Below are positions 1-10,031 of a DNA stretch of 64,000 nucleotides, piece by piece (positions within the stretch are counted from its first letter, which is position 1; each line of letters starts with the position of its first letter). The stretch covers positions 4,030,001 to 4,094,000 of the forward strand of contig WWBZ02000022.1 of the NCBI GenBank assembly GCA_011503125.2. Direction: 5' to 3'. The notes beneath the pieces were generated by a model. It was given only the letters and a program-made list of their open reading frames with translations. It searched no databases and was not told the origin of the DNA. Source of the DNA: Botryosphaeria dothidea. Its lineage: Eukaryota > Ascomycota > Dothideomycetes > Botryosphaeriales > Botryosphaeriaceae. The position numbers were made by a program, and so were the translations under genes.

Positions 1-516
1 CGAAAAGTGTCTCAGGCAGCTCTTTCGTGATGTAGGTGTACATGTTGTAGCCCTTGTCGTAAGGCGCCTTGGTCGCATCGACGTAGAAACCGGCGCCGCT
101 GCCGAAATCATACGCATCGTCTTCGCCCTGGATACCAAGACCACCTGCGAGTCACGGAAGCGCCGGTTAGCCATTGCGCGTGTTGTGAGGTGCGACAACA
201 CCCGATGAACAAATGCCGAAAAAAGAGAAAATGTGGGGTTCTTACGAGGGCTGGTATCCGGGTAGACGACGGCAATGCCCTTCTCGCTGGCCTTGTGCTG
301 GAAGAAGCCCTTCTCGGAGCAGTTGTCGCCGGTGCACGTCAGACCAGAGAGGTAGAACAGCACGGGAACCTTCTGCGTCATCTTCTGCGCGGAGAAAGCC
401 TGCGGCGGCAGGTACAGGTTCAGCGCCATCTTGCAGTTGGTCGACTTCGCCTCGTGCGTGAGCTTTAGAAGCTTGCCGCCGAAAGAGGCGATAGTCGCAG
501 TCGTTGTGAAGGCCAT
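1..516 (-). CDS. S-formylglutathione hydrolase (esterase D), C-terminus outside window
   Basis: Model complement(join(<1..144,246..516)). The enzyme hydrolyses S-formylglutathione to formate and glutathione in the cytosolic formaldehyde detoxification pathway. The translation begins MAFTTTATIASFGGKLLKL, then has the family segments YLPPQAF, FYLSGLTCTGDNCSEKGFFQ, VVYPDTSPRG and EDDAYDFGSGAGFYVDATKAP, which align by eye with human esterase D. The intron 145-245 runs from GTAAG to CAG and joins PDTSP to RGLGIQGED. The start at 516 is the first ATG of the conserved N-terminus. The GxSxG nucleophile and the catalytic Asp and His lie beyond base 1, so activity cannot be judged. Family assignment is strong. 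Confidence 0.92.
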   Translation of the reverse strand, partial: MAFTTTATIASFGGKLLKLTHEAKSTNCKMALNLYLPPQAFSAQKMTQKVPVLFYLSGLTCTGDNCSEKGFFQHKASEKGIAVVYPDTSPRKNPTFSLFSAFVHRVLSHLTTRAMANRRFRDSQVVLVSRAKTMRMISAAAPVSTSMRPRRLTTRATTCTPTSRKSCLRHFS

Positions 517-932
517 TGTGTCGGGTAAATTGGGAATCAATGAAGGAGAAGCAAAATGTGGGAGGGTATCAATTGCAGGAAGGCGTGGGAAAACGGGGCG
601 GGCGTGGTGTTTTGAAGGCTGCCCAGTCGGAGCTGCGGTTAGTGGGGTCGACCTTGAAGCTCGAGGAGGGGTCGCGTTGCCGATTCGTGACGTCTGTCGG
701 TGCCCAGGCCACTTCTCCGCACTGCCGCTAACAGCAACATATTCCGAGTCGGGGAGAAAAATGCCATTTGCAGTCAAATCTTGGAATTCTCTCTAGCTAT
801 TACTCAGCCGGCGACCCGCTGCTGCTTGCGATGTCTTTTTGATCCTGTATAACTCCCATCGCCTTTCCAAAAACCATACAATGCCGCCCGAAAAACTCCG
901 CGCCAAATGCCCATCCCGGTTCTTGTCGGCAA
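517..932. other. Intergenic: SFGH promoter side and RPB6 3' flank
   Basis: Both neighbouring genes read leftward. The overlapping open frames here lack any recognisable protein similarity, so I see only presumed promoter of the hydrolase and the 3' end of RPB6. Confidence 0.5.
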
Positions 933-1788
933 CTATAGGAGCTCCTCACACGTCCAATCCTCGTAACTGCGTCATGAATCATTAGATCCAGTCACATGCC
1001 AGGGCCAAGGTGTAGCGGAACTTACAATCCGTCGGGGAGGTATCTCCGCACAACGAGAGGAATCTTCTTTTCCCGGAGCTCCTTGAGAGCGATCTGCAGT
1101 GGATCCGTCTCGCCCTCCAGGTCGACAAGGACAGGCGCGTTCATGCTAGTCCCATGTCAGTCCATCCATGCCGGCCAAAACTTCATTGATCCCAATTCGC
1201 GGCGTACCTGATTTGCAGAGCCCGTGTTCCCAGCACTCTAGCCCTCTCGTACTTTGTCATGTAGGGTGTCGTGGTGCGCTCGTCGTCGGGGACCTTCTTC
1301 TTGCTCTGCTCTTGAACCGAGTTGATCTTTGCGGCAGCGGCGGCGCTAACATCTCCCGACACGACGACATTCTCGCCCTCACGCCTGTGTTGATCGGGGT
1401 CCTCCTGGCCGCCAGCGAGATCTTCCTCGTCCTCATAGTATGCGCCGGGCTCTTCGGGCTCATCGAAGTCCTCATAGACTTCCTCTTGAACGCTGTCGCC
1501 AGGCGAAACGTCAGCTTTGTGTTTTCCATAGTCGGTCTCTGGCGTCGGAGAATGGTCGTGTAGCTCATGGTAACCGGGGCGGAAGGTCACACAGTTGATC
1601 TCTTCAATCTCCGGCGACAGAGAATGCCCGTGTAGCCCATACCCGGGACAAAAGGCCATTCGGATAGCAGAATACAGCAATAGCGCAAAGAGCAATGCGA
1701 AAAAATGCGGCCAATGCAGTGATGTTGGAGCAGTATAGACTTACTTGTCAAGGCCACCGTCATCGTCACCTCCACCGTAGTCAGACAT
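933..1788 (-). CDS. RPO26: RNA polymerase I/II/III common subunit RPB6 (ABC23)
   Basis: Model complement(join(933..966,1026..1145,1208..1492,1745..1788)), 160 residues. RPB6 is shared by the three nuclear RNA polymerases and helps anchor the clamp. The protein starts [15 protein letters not shown], continues through an acidic, Glu/Asp-rich arm, then the conserved core with [57 protein letters not shown] and a final [10 protein letters not shown]. Introns of 59, 62 and 252 bases have GTAAG/GTACG donors and AG acceptors; the long first intron has a GCTGAC branch site just before its CAG. Length is near the usual 140-160. The gene is divergent from TFIIIA. The 3' microexon of 34 bases was found only by matching the expected C-terminus. 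The first intron is the least certain join. Confidence 0.9.
1493..1744 (-). other. Long first intron of RPB6 carrying an imperfect tandem repeat
   Basis: About four times longer than the other introns here. Two roughly 45-base copies (about 1536-1581 and 1609-1651 on the plus strand) share the string GCTACACG followed by CATTCTC. The intron has no stop in the frame of the downstream exon over about 200 bases. Confidence 0.6.
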
Positions 1789-2074
1789 GTTGCGCAAGTA
1801 ACAGCCGGGAGACTTCGAGAAGGGAAGCGACGGAGCGAGGAGGGTGTCGAGGTGGCAGGCGGAGCTCCAGTAGTCGGGGCGCGGAGCAGATGAAAGAGAA
1901 AGCGCGACTTTGACGGGAGCCGCGTCGAGAATTCGCTAGCGCCGCCAAGATTTCCAATCTGCCGCCGCTCACCGCCCAATTTTTCCCAAGCGCACCGGAG
2001 CGAGCCTCCTCTCCGCGACACCTTCATTCCTCCTTCCTCCTTCACTGGCCACTCGTTTCGTCGTCTTAGCTGCC
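1789..2074. promoter_or_regulatory. Bidirectional promoter RPB6 / TFIIIA
   Basis: The 286 bases separate two divergent start codons, ATG at 1788 (minus) and ATG at 2075 (plus, in the context GCTGCCATGG). Both products belong to the RNA polymerase machinery, so coordinated transcription is plausible. No specific operator could be identified by eye. Confidence 0.6.
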
Positions 2075-3785
2075 ATGGCAGGAGCTCTGGCAGTTCACAA
2101 GAGAACTGCCGGCCCTGCCGGCCCAGCACAGCCGCAGGCTAAGAAGCAGCGTCAAGGTCAGCAATACCGCCGTGTGTTGGCCGGAGACGTCACTGACGCT
2201 GTCAACAGACCCGACCACCCAGGAGTCCGACGCTGCCTCGACCTCTTCAAACAATCCGAGCGACAAAAGCTCGATTGCGGGTGATGATGCCGCGACTGCC
2301 AATACCCCGCCTTCTCCTGTCCCAGCAAAAAAGAAGCAACCCCGTCGCCCTACATATCACTGCACCCACGACGGCTGCAACAGGACGTTTAATCGCCCAT
2401 GCCGCCTGGAGGAGCATCTTCGCTCCCACAACAATGAGCGTCCATTCACTTGCACGTACGATGATTGCAACAAGACTTTCATACGCCAGACTCATCTGAA
2501 TCGTCACATCCGGGATGAACACGAAAACATCCGTGAGCACGAGTGCACTTGGCCCGGGTGCGACAAGAAGTTTGCGAATGCCACGAGGCTGAAGAGGCAT
2601 ATTGAGGCCCATGAGAGCAAGTTCCATTGTACCGACTACCCTCCTTGTCAGGAAGTATTCCGCAAGCACTCGACACTGCAGAAACACATCCGTTCAGCCC
2701 ATCTCGGTCAGAAGAAGTACCAATGTCCGCATATCGACCCAGAAACCGGAAAGCCATGCGACCAAGCATATGATTCACCTTCAAGTCTCAAGGCTCACGA
2801 AGGTCGTGTGCACGGAGGCATCAAACACTATTGTACCCAATGTGCGACCGATCCGGAGAATCCTTTCGAGACCTCACCAGGCTTTTCGACCTATGCCGCA
2901 TTACAACTTCATATCAAGGAAGTTCATCCACCCACGTGTGAACATTGCAATCTCTGTCTGTCCACTCATAAGCAGCTTCAAGCTCATGTCGAGCTCGCCC
3001 ATAGTGGTCTCAGCCTTGCGGACCGCAAGAAATTCCCCTGTCCTTACCTCGACTGTGGCTCCAGCTTCACCAGGCAAGGGAACCTCAATGTCCATATCAG
3101 GCATGCCCATGAGAAGGCCGACAAATGGTTTTGTGGTGAGACGCATCTTAGCAGCAGCAAGAAAGACCACATCAGAAGCTGGGACGGCGAAGGTGGCTGC
3201 GGTCGTGGCTTTTCATCCAAGGGAAATCTGGAGGAACACATTCAAACTCAGCACCTTGGCATGGAAAGCACGCGCGTGGCCAAATTGCAAGAGAAACTTC
3301 TCAAGGAAGGAAAGGACCCCAACGCACCCATATCCAAGAAGTCCCGTTCGCGCGAAGCCAGGGTTCCAATGGCCACCCGTCTCACCGGTATCGACTACGA
3401 CATGGCGACAGGCCGCGACATTGCTTGTATGTTCGGTGATTGCGAGAACCGCTTCTACCGTGAATACGACCTTCAAGTCCATCTGGAAGCTGCCCACGGC
3501 ATGTCGGGTTACGAGGCTATTGAGATGTTGAAAGAACGTGCTGCGGACGAGGGAGGGAACTTCTGGATTGGTGGTCTGGATGAAATGATGGGATCGAACA
3601 TGGATGGCGAGTACGAGGAATGGGATGAGGAGGACTGGGAGGCTCAGCAGGAGTTCGACCGGAGGGCTGGTATTCAGAACGCTGGTCCTTCCGTCAATAT
3701 CCACAGTGCTGGACTCGGCAATGAACCTCAGCATGGAGAGGTGTACAATGCCGTCTGGAACTACCTTCAGGATCAAGGCCAGTAA
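2075..3785 (+). CDS. Transcription factor IIIA, C2H2 zinc-finger protein
   Basis: Model join(2075..2156,2209..3785), 552 residues. TFIIIA binds the internal control region of 5S rRNA genes and recruits TFIIIC for RNA polymerase III; it also binds 5S RNA. The basic N-terminus (MAGALAVHKRT, KKQRQ) is followed by a Ser/Thr/Pro linker and, from about residue 77, nine C2H2 fingers with short linkers, beginning YHCTHDGCNRTFNRPC and ending near FSSKGNLEEHIQTQH. A tenth finger, CMFGDCENRFYREYD, sits apart at about residue 430-460 after a basic spacer. This separated last finger is the known arrangement of fungal TFIIIA. The C-terminus is Glu/Asp/Gln-rich. The 52-base intron (2157-2208; GTCAGC to CACTGAC and CAACAG) moves the start from an internal codon to 2075. 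Confidence 0.9.
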
Positions 3786-4348
3786 ATCTTTGAACTCCCT
3801 GCGCAGGGAGATGGTCGGGTTTGGCTGAGTCAACGAGAAAGAGAATGACGTCGACGCTTCAGTTCAAAGGAGAAAGAAAGGGAGTCGGTAAAGAATCGGA
3901 GGGAATGGAGCTTTTAAATATGTAATGTTGCTTGATTGTATTGATACCCTGGGAGTTTGCTGGAATCGATGGAAAAGGAGCAATATGACGGCGTACTGTC
4001 GAATTTCTTAATCCTTTGCTTCAGATCGCCAGGCATTGGTGGAACTTCGTAGCTAAAGCTCTGAGATTATTCAAACATTAGCTTTTGGCATCAATCGTCT
4101 TCCAACGTGATTGTTGAACTTCTTAACGCCAATCGCATTGCCTGAAGTATCAAATATAAGGGCTGAACTTTCTTTTCTAGAGATCTGCCAGCGACCTCTA
4201 CCGGGGAAATACAGATATCTTACCCATCATACAATCTATACATGTCGATCCCAAAAAAAAAAAAACTCTCTCCCTTTTCTTTCACTTCTTCCATTTCCGT
4301 CACAAAAGCCTTCTCCCATCACGAACCTCCGAGACCGCACCCGAACGA
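3786..4348. other. Convergent 3' flanks, no gene
   Basis: Lies between the stop codons of TFIIIA (plus) and the paraoxonase-like gene (minus). AT-rich stretches around 3915-3950 and 4240-4265 suit 3' processing signals; an A-run occurs at about 4253-4265. No coding signal seen. Confidence 0.5.
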
Positions 4349-5986
4349 CTACTCCTTGCCCACAAAGATTCCACTCTCATACAGCCCACTCACCAACACG
4401 ATCCCCTCCTTCGTATCCCTCGCCACACCTGAGCTGGCCCCGTACCCCTGGTGCCCGACCAGCAACTCCCTCCACGCAAACTCCCCATCCTCCCCGACGA
4501 CCAGCTCGCCCACCCAGCTCGGCGGCGTCGCATCGTACGTCTCGACGCAGCGCTCCAGCCCGCTCTTCTCCTCCTCGCTCAGCACCACCTCGACCGTCCG
4601 CTTGCGCTGCGCATCCGCCAGCTCCTCCTGCTCGCTCGCGTCCTCGCCCAGCCGCGTGTCGACGCCCTCGTCCTCGCCGTGCTGCGCGACGGCCGCGGCC
4701 GCCGCGCGCGCGCGCAGCCGCACGCACTCGGCCCGCACCGCGACCGTCGCCGTCAGCGCGCCGGGCCGCGGGTGGCCCGCGGCGAGCAGGCGGCCGCGGG
4801 CGTCGACGAAGACGTTGTCGAGCATGGCGGGCGCGCGCACCTCGGCCCGGAGCTCGGTGGCGACGGCGCCGCTCTCGGGCGCGGTCGTGAGGTCGTACAG
4901 CCGGACGCTGCGGGCGCCGGTGGACGCGACGGCGAGGGTGGACGCGTTGAGCAGGGCGATGCCGTTGGCGAAGGGGATGCCGTTGGCAACGGTGCGCACG
5001 CCCACGTCCGCGGCAGCGAGCGCGATCTCGCCCGTCTCGGCGTCGGCGGGCGGGAGCGCGGGCGGGAGGGTGACCTGCACGACGTTGCCGCCGGGCAGCG
5101 CGGCGTACGTCTCGAGCTTCTGCGCGACGAAGCGGTCGCGCACGCGGAAGAAGTGGTCGTTGGTCGCGAGGAAGCTCGACGCGTTGAGCGCGTGCAGGCT
5201 GTTGGGCGTCCACAGGCCGTCGTGCTGGACGGTGACGCGGTGCGTGGCCACCGCGCGCCCGAAGCCGTTCCATGGCGTGTAGTCGAAGAGCTCGACGGTG
5301 GGGCCGGCCGAGGCGTGGTTGACGACGAAGAGGGTCGACGAGGCGGCGTGGTAATCGATGCCCAGCGGGTGGAAGTCGGAGAGGGCGCGCGTGCCGAAGT
5401 TCTCGATGGCGAGCGGCTGCGGGAAGCTGTCGGGCTCGGCGTAGAACCATTGGAAGAGGGCGCCCGAGGGGGACGGGTCGATGAAGGTGCCCTGGGGGTG
5501 TGTTAGCAATGGGGACCGTTTTTCTTCGTCCGGAGACCGGCAGCGGAGCGGGTGATAGAGAGATGGGCTCGGAATGGAGAGCCCCTCCTTCCCTATGTTT
5601 ACTCACCATCACGGTGTTCCAGGCATCACGCTGCGGATCGCAGCTTAGGATGGCGACGCCCTGCTCTTCCAGGATGATGACATCCTCGCAATTCTTGAGG
5701 ATGTCCTTGTACTTGACCTCCTGCTCCTTGAAGACGGTCACGTTCTGCAGAGTGCTCGGGTCGGCGGTGACGAGCTGCAGCGTGCCCACACGCCAGGATA
5801 GCTCTGGCCAAAGAAGGGCGATGCCGCCGCCAAGGGCCTGCACGATTCGAAATCAGCACGCGTTGCTTCCAGAAAATACTTCATGCAGCACGAGCGTGAA
5901 GCTGACGGAGGAGAAAACGAGTGGGAAAAAGTAGCCGGCAGAGCTCGTTTGCAACGTACCACTGCGGGAAGTATCTTGCCCAACAT
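4349..5986 (-). CDS. Serum paraoxonase/arylesterase-like (SMP-30 type) six-bladed propeller
   Basis: Model complement(join(4349..5491,5607..5837,5960..5986)), 466 residues. Related proteins are calcium-dependent lactonases or arylesterases; the fungal substrate is unknown. The first exon encodes only MLGKILPAV, and exon 2 continues with ALGGGIALLWPELSWRVG, a possible signal anchor as in mammalian paraoxonases. Recognisable segments are EDVIILEEQGVAILSCDPQR, DFHPLGIDYHAASSTLFVVNH, WTPNSLHALNASSFLATNDH, VANGIPFANGIAL and DNVFVDARGRLLAAGHPRPG, which carry the Asn/Asp and His positions expected of the calcium and active sites. Introns of 122 and 115 bases keep phase 0. A charged Glu/Arg-rich insertion lies in blade 5-6. 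Base composition at 4600-5480 is extremely GC-rich, unlike the neighbours, which makes several other frames look open. Confidence 0.85.
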
Positions 5987-6656
5987 GTCTGATTTTTTGT
6001 TCCTTCTTCAGCTTCCGCGGGCCAATGGCGGGTATGCTGATAGGTGAGGGAGAAAGGGAAGGGGAGAGGACACGCAGGAGACTATGTAATAGCGGGGCAG
6101 TCCGCTGCGCTTAAGTACGTTAGATGGAGACAGGGTGCTTTGATGGTGGGGATCTGCACATGGGATGCAGGCTCCGGGGCTCCCGAGCAGCTGCGGTAAG
6201 TAAGTTGCGTTTGCAGCCAAAACCAAAAGGCTCCGAGACGCGGGGAAAGCTGGGTTCTTGTCACGGCAAGGGTCCAAAGCCTAATGCTTACTGCTCATGC
6301 AACCGCCGGCAATTGCGGCAGCTGCTGATGCTCATCGATCACATCTAAAATCACAATCCCCTCACCAAGTCAACCGTCTTTCGATGTGCAGAGCTTCGTC
6401 TCGTTTGACATTTTTCCGCGCCATAGGTATGCGGCGCTGCTTCTAGAACGCAGCCCTCGCTTCCCCGAGCTATGAACTACTGAACCCTGAAACTCGCCTG
6501 ACCTCTCCACCGCCCTTCATCAACCCCCCCCAGCCCCACAGCCCCACCGCCCTATTAGCACTCAGCAATTTGCCCTTATTTCTCCATCAATTGCTCCAAT
6601 CTTTTTGGTACTGTGAGCCCTAATTTTCTACGCGAAACGCCCCGTATCCCATAATT
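5987..6656. other. Intergenic, promoter of the paraoxonase-like gene
   Basis: Separates the paraoxonase-like start from the CWC22 stop; both genes read leftward. It includes a C-run near 6521-6535 and no supported coding sequence. Confidence 0.5.
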
Positions 6657-9368
6657 TTACAAGTAATCACTCGCCCGAGCCCGGCCCTTTCCTGCATCTT
6701 CTTTCCTTGCCGGACTGTAGCTCCTGCTCCTGCTTCTCGAAACGCTGACCGATGGACTCCTCCGTCTGACACTCTTTCCCTTATCTTTTGGAGGCGGCGA
6801 AGCCTCTGGAGAGCTTGTGTTCCGTCTGCGTGAGTACTTATCATTTCTTCCTCCACCCGAGCTCTTGTCGTCACGGCTCACCGGAGACCTACGCCGAGGC
6901 GGCGGTGACCGGCTGACGCTCCGCGACGGCGACGGGCTGTACCGGCGTGCCTTGCCACGAGGCGTAGGGCTACGCGAACGCGACGAGTAGCTGGCGCTCC
7001 GGTTTCTGCGTCGCGGCGGGCTGCGCGATCGTGAACCAGATGGGCTGCGACCCCTTCGGACTGCTCGCGGAGGCGGCGTAGGTGAACGCGAGGCTGAGTA
7101 TCTAGCACGGCCGTTCTTTTTCGGAGGCGGCGAGCGAGACACTGACGAGGCTGCCCGGTTGCGGCGGGGAGATGGTGATCTCGAAACCGAAGCGCTGTAA
7201 GAGCGGTCCCTACGACGGCGAGCCGGAGTGCGCGACCTGCTGCGTGAGACCGACTCCGAGTAACTCCTGTCACGCCGGCGACGCGGCGGAGGAGTGTATG
7301 AGTATGAACGCGATCTGCTTCTTCCACGTGGGCTCCGTGACCGCGATTCCGAGTAGCTGTCTCTACGTCTCCGCGATCTCGATGGAGACCTCGACCGCGA
7401 GCTGTAGCTCGAGTAGCTGGAGTATGAAGAGACACTCTCCGAATCGCTCTCCGGTTCTGGCAGAGCTGGAGGTGGAGCTGGCTTCGGCATATTCTTGAGA
7501 TACTCGCGCATGTCTTCCGTGAGCACACCCATACCGATAGCCGTGAAGAAGTTGATAGCGAATCTGGTGTTGCGGCTCTCGTCCTTCGGGAAGATGCCAT
7601 CGAGACTTGGTTGCAGAAGGTCCTCTCTCATACGTTCTGCGAGCTTCTTCATGCTCATGGCCTGGGCCAAGTCCTCAAATAGGATCTTGATGAAGATACG
7701 ACTGGACGAAGTGGTGTCGTTCTCATTCAAACGAACGGCTGAGAAGACGTGCCAACCAATCGCATCGCTGGAGAGTAGGTGGCCGAAGAACTGCGCAATG
7801 ATACGCAGGCGGTTCGTCTCATAGCGATGGATTGTGTTGTAGTACTTCATGAATGACTCCTCGAACAGGTCCCTCCAAAGCCTGTTCAACTTCGCGAACC
7901 GCTCACCAATAAGACCGTAGAACTTGTCGTATGTGCGCTCCTGGGATGCGCACTCAATAATCATCGACGGGAGCTCACTCTCATAGCCAGCCGGAAGGTT
8001 AATTTTCATCAACTTGTGACAACATTCTTCGAAGCCGCCGCTGGACTTGATCGTGAGATATATGGTACGGCGTAGGTTGACAAGATCTGTGTTGGTTTGG
8101 TCCTTGATCTCGAGCTCGCGATCCTGCTTGTCGTCTTCGTCTTCGGAACTCTCGTCGCTTTCGTACTCTTCGTCATCGTCGCTTCCCTCAGCCTCGCCCA
8201 AGATCTCCGCCTTGAGCTGCTTATACGCATCTTCATGCTCTTGCCATTCGGGGTCTGCATTTTTGTTAGCCAGCATTCTAGCAGAATTGATACCAGAACA
8301 CCTACCGAACTTGAAGATGTTGAGTCCATCTTGAACCTCCACCTCATCATCAAGACCAACCTTGTGTGTGATCTGATCCTCTTCTTCCACCAAGTCGAGC
8401 TCTTCCCGAACGGCCGGGTTGTCCTTGTACTTGTCCTTCCTGACCTGGAAGAGTACCTCGACCATGTACTGCGTACGCTTGTCGATATCAGCCTCGTGCA
8501 GAATGTTCCTGAACTGATCGAAAACAGCCAGGGCAATCGGTTGCGACATTTCCTCCAAATGCTGGCCGACTTCCCTTGTCAACCCCACCGCAATCTCAAC
8601 ACTGTCATCTGTCGGCTTGTGAAGCAGAAGAAGCAAGATTTGAGCAGCAAGCATTTCGTGAACAACCTGCTGGTTGACCAGATGGGCAAGGAAGGTCGTT
8701 GACGACAAGCAAACAGCCTTATCATTACGCTTGAACGCCTTGCGGAACTGTACGACCAGTCTGGTAACCAACAGCTCGCCGACCTGGGGAAGCTTCGTGT
8801 TGACAATGGCCACCATAGCCGCATAGACGGGCGTGAAAGGCAACGAAGCGGCCTGGGCCTTCATGATGCTCCGGCAAAACAGACCGCGTCCACGGACCAG
8901 GTTCTCGTTGAACAGCTCGGGCACGATGTACTTGATGTTGGACACGTTGACCTTGTTGATCAGACCGTTGATCGATTTCTTCAGAGCCTCCCATGCCATG
9001 CGCTGGTATTCCTTGCTGCTCTTATCCGTGATCTGGGCTTGTAGCGCGCGCAGCCTGGCGGGCGGAATGTAGGTGCCTCCGGAGCGCATGTTGAGCAGTT
9101 TCTCGTACTCAGCCTTGGCAGCAGCCTGCTTCTGCTCCTCCGTCGCAGGCTTGGGTGGTGAAGGCACCCGGGCGCGAAACTCCAGATCGCGCTGGCGGTC
9201 GCGGTCGCGTGCGCGGTCGTCATCGCGTCGGTCGGGCGAGATGGTACGCGATCTGCCACGCGGTGGAGAGCGGTACCGCCTGGGAGAGGGCGAACGGGAG
9301 GGAGGTGAGCGCTTCCTCGGACGCTCGGGCTCCGGTGAGGGAATTCGGACGGCGGACTCAATCTCCAT
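6657..9368 (-). CDS. CWC22: Pre-mRNA-splicing factor CWC22 (MIF4G + MA3 + RS tail)
   Basis: Model complement(join(6657..8254,8306..9368)), 886 residues. CWC22 is a spliceosome component needed for the first catalytic step and, in animals, it escorts eIF4AIII onto exon junctions. An Arg/Ser/Pro-rich N-terminus leads into the MIF4G domain (about 105-330; GGTYIPPARL, AWEALKKSINGLINKVN, LVRGRGLFCRSIMKAQ), an acidic linker (EGSDDDEEYESDESSEDEDD) and an MA3 domain (about 415-560; LRRTIYLTIKSSGGFEECCH). The last 250 residues are SR/RS-repeat with many SRSRSP motifs. Intron 8255-8305 is 51 bases with GTAGGT donor, GGCTAAC branch and CAG acceptor; it has no stop and keeps frame, so a naive translation includes it. 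Removing it restores the conserved FKFDPEW. ATG at 9368 is preferred; an upstream in-frame codon at 9446 would add 26 unlikely residues. Confidence 0.93.
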   Translation of the reverse strand: MEIESAVRIPSPEPERPRKRSPPSRSPSPRRYRSPPRGRSRTISPDRRDDDRARDRDRQRDLEFRARVPSPPKPATEEQKQAAAKAEYEKLLNMRSGGTYIPPARLRALQAQITDKSSKEYQRMAWEALKKSINGLINKVNVSNIKYIVPELFNENLVRGRGLFCRSIMKAQAASLPFTPVYAAMVAIVNTKLPQVGELLVTRLVVQFRKAFKRNDKAVCLSSTTFLAHLVNQQVVHEMLAAQILLLLLHKPTDDSVEIAVGLTREVGQHLEEMSQPIALAVFDQFRNILHEADIDKRTQYMVEVLFQVRKDKYKDNPAVREELDLVEEEDQITHKVGLDDEVEVQDGLNIFKFGRCSGINSARMLANKNADPEWQEHEDAYKQLKAEILGEAEGSDDDEEYESDESSEDEDDKQDRELEIKDQTNTDLVNLRRTIYLTIKSSGGFEECCHKLMKINLPAGYESELPSMIIECASQERTYDKFYGLIGERFAKLNRLWRDLFEESFMKYYNTIHRYETNRLRIIAQFFGHLLSSDAIGWHVFSAVRLNENDTTSSSRIFIKILFEDLAQAMSMKKLAERMREDLLQPSLDGIFPKDESRNTRFAINFFTAIGMGVLTEDMREYLKNMPKPAPPPALPEPESDSESVSSYSSYSSYSSRSRSPSRSRRRRDSYSESRSRSPRGRSRSRSYSYTPPPRRRRDRSYSESVSRSRSRTPARRRRDRSYSASVSRSPSPRRNRAASSVSRSPPPKKNGRARYSASRSPTPPPRAVRRGRSPSGSRSRSPPRRRNRSASYSSRSRSPTPRGKARRYSPSPSRSVSRSPPPRRRSPVSRDDKSSGGGRNDKYSRRRNTSSPEASPPPKDKGKSVRRRSPSVSVSRSRSRSYSPARKEDAGKGRARASDYL

Positions 9369-10031
9369 GATGGTGTTGGTGTGTGTGGAGTGACGGCAGA
9401 CTTCGGCGGGCTCTTTGCGGGGAGAGGGAGGTGGAGCAACAACCACGGATGCACAGCTGAGGGACTTTCAGCAGACGCGCAGCGGGCGGCGGCCGAGTCC
9501 GCTGGAGGTTGAGCTGGCAGCGGCGAGGTAGGCGACAGTTGGGCCAGATGGCGAGGGAAGCTGCGTAATGTTTGGCAGCGCGCAGGCTGGCGCAAGCAAA
9601 AGTCGCAGGAGAGCGGCAGGCCGGCAAAATGATTAATCCCCCGCCACTCCACCCAAGCTTCAGCCACACTTGGTCTGTGCATTGCTCATCGACCGCCTTG
9701 CTACTGCAGGACCACTTTCTCGCGACTAGAATAATTCGTGTGGAGAATGTTAATCCCTTCCCATTCACAGACATGGAACAAGTAGAAAGAACATCAAGTT
9801 CTGACGGAAAGACTGGACCACCTGTGCAATTTGTGCTCCGTTCATGTCAGCCATATTTGTCTTTATATGCTACCTCAATCTCTCCAGTTCTCAGTAATTA
9901 TGAGCGTAGACATGAGTGTTCAAGAAGAAATTTCATAATGCAGAGAAATAAGGCAAAGGGGGAGAATATGTCATTTTTCTTCGTTCTCAAGTCCAGACTT
10001 CGTTTCGCTGTTTTTCCCCAACTCCGTCCTC
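9369..10031. other. Intergenic, CWC22 promoter side
   Basis: Lies between the start of CWC22 and the stop of the WD40 gene. Short open frames are unsupported. Nothing else recognised. Confidence 0.5.

Noticed and set aside
4377..5843. Alternative 488-codon minus frame and 351-codon plus frame over the paraoxonase-like gene
   Set aside because: Arg/Ala/Pro-only translations produced by extreme GC content; only the chosen frame shows family motifs.
9369..9446. Longer N-terminus for CWC22 starting at 9446
   Set aside because: The added 26 residues look like leader translation; the ATG at 9368 fits the basic Ser/Pro-rich N-terminus better.
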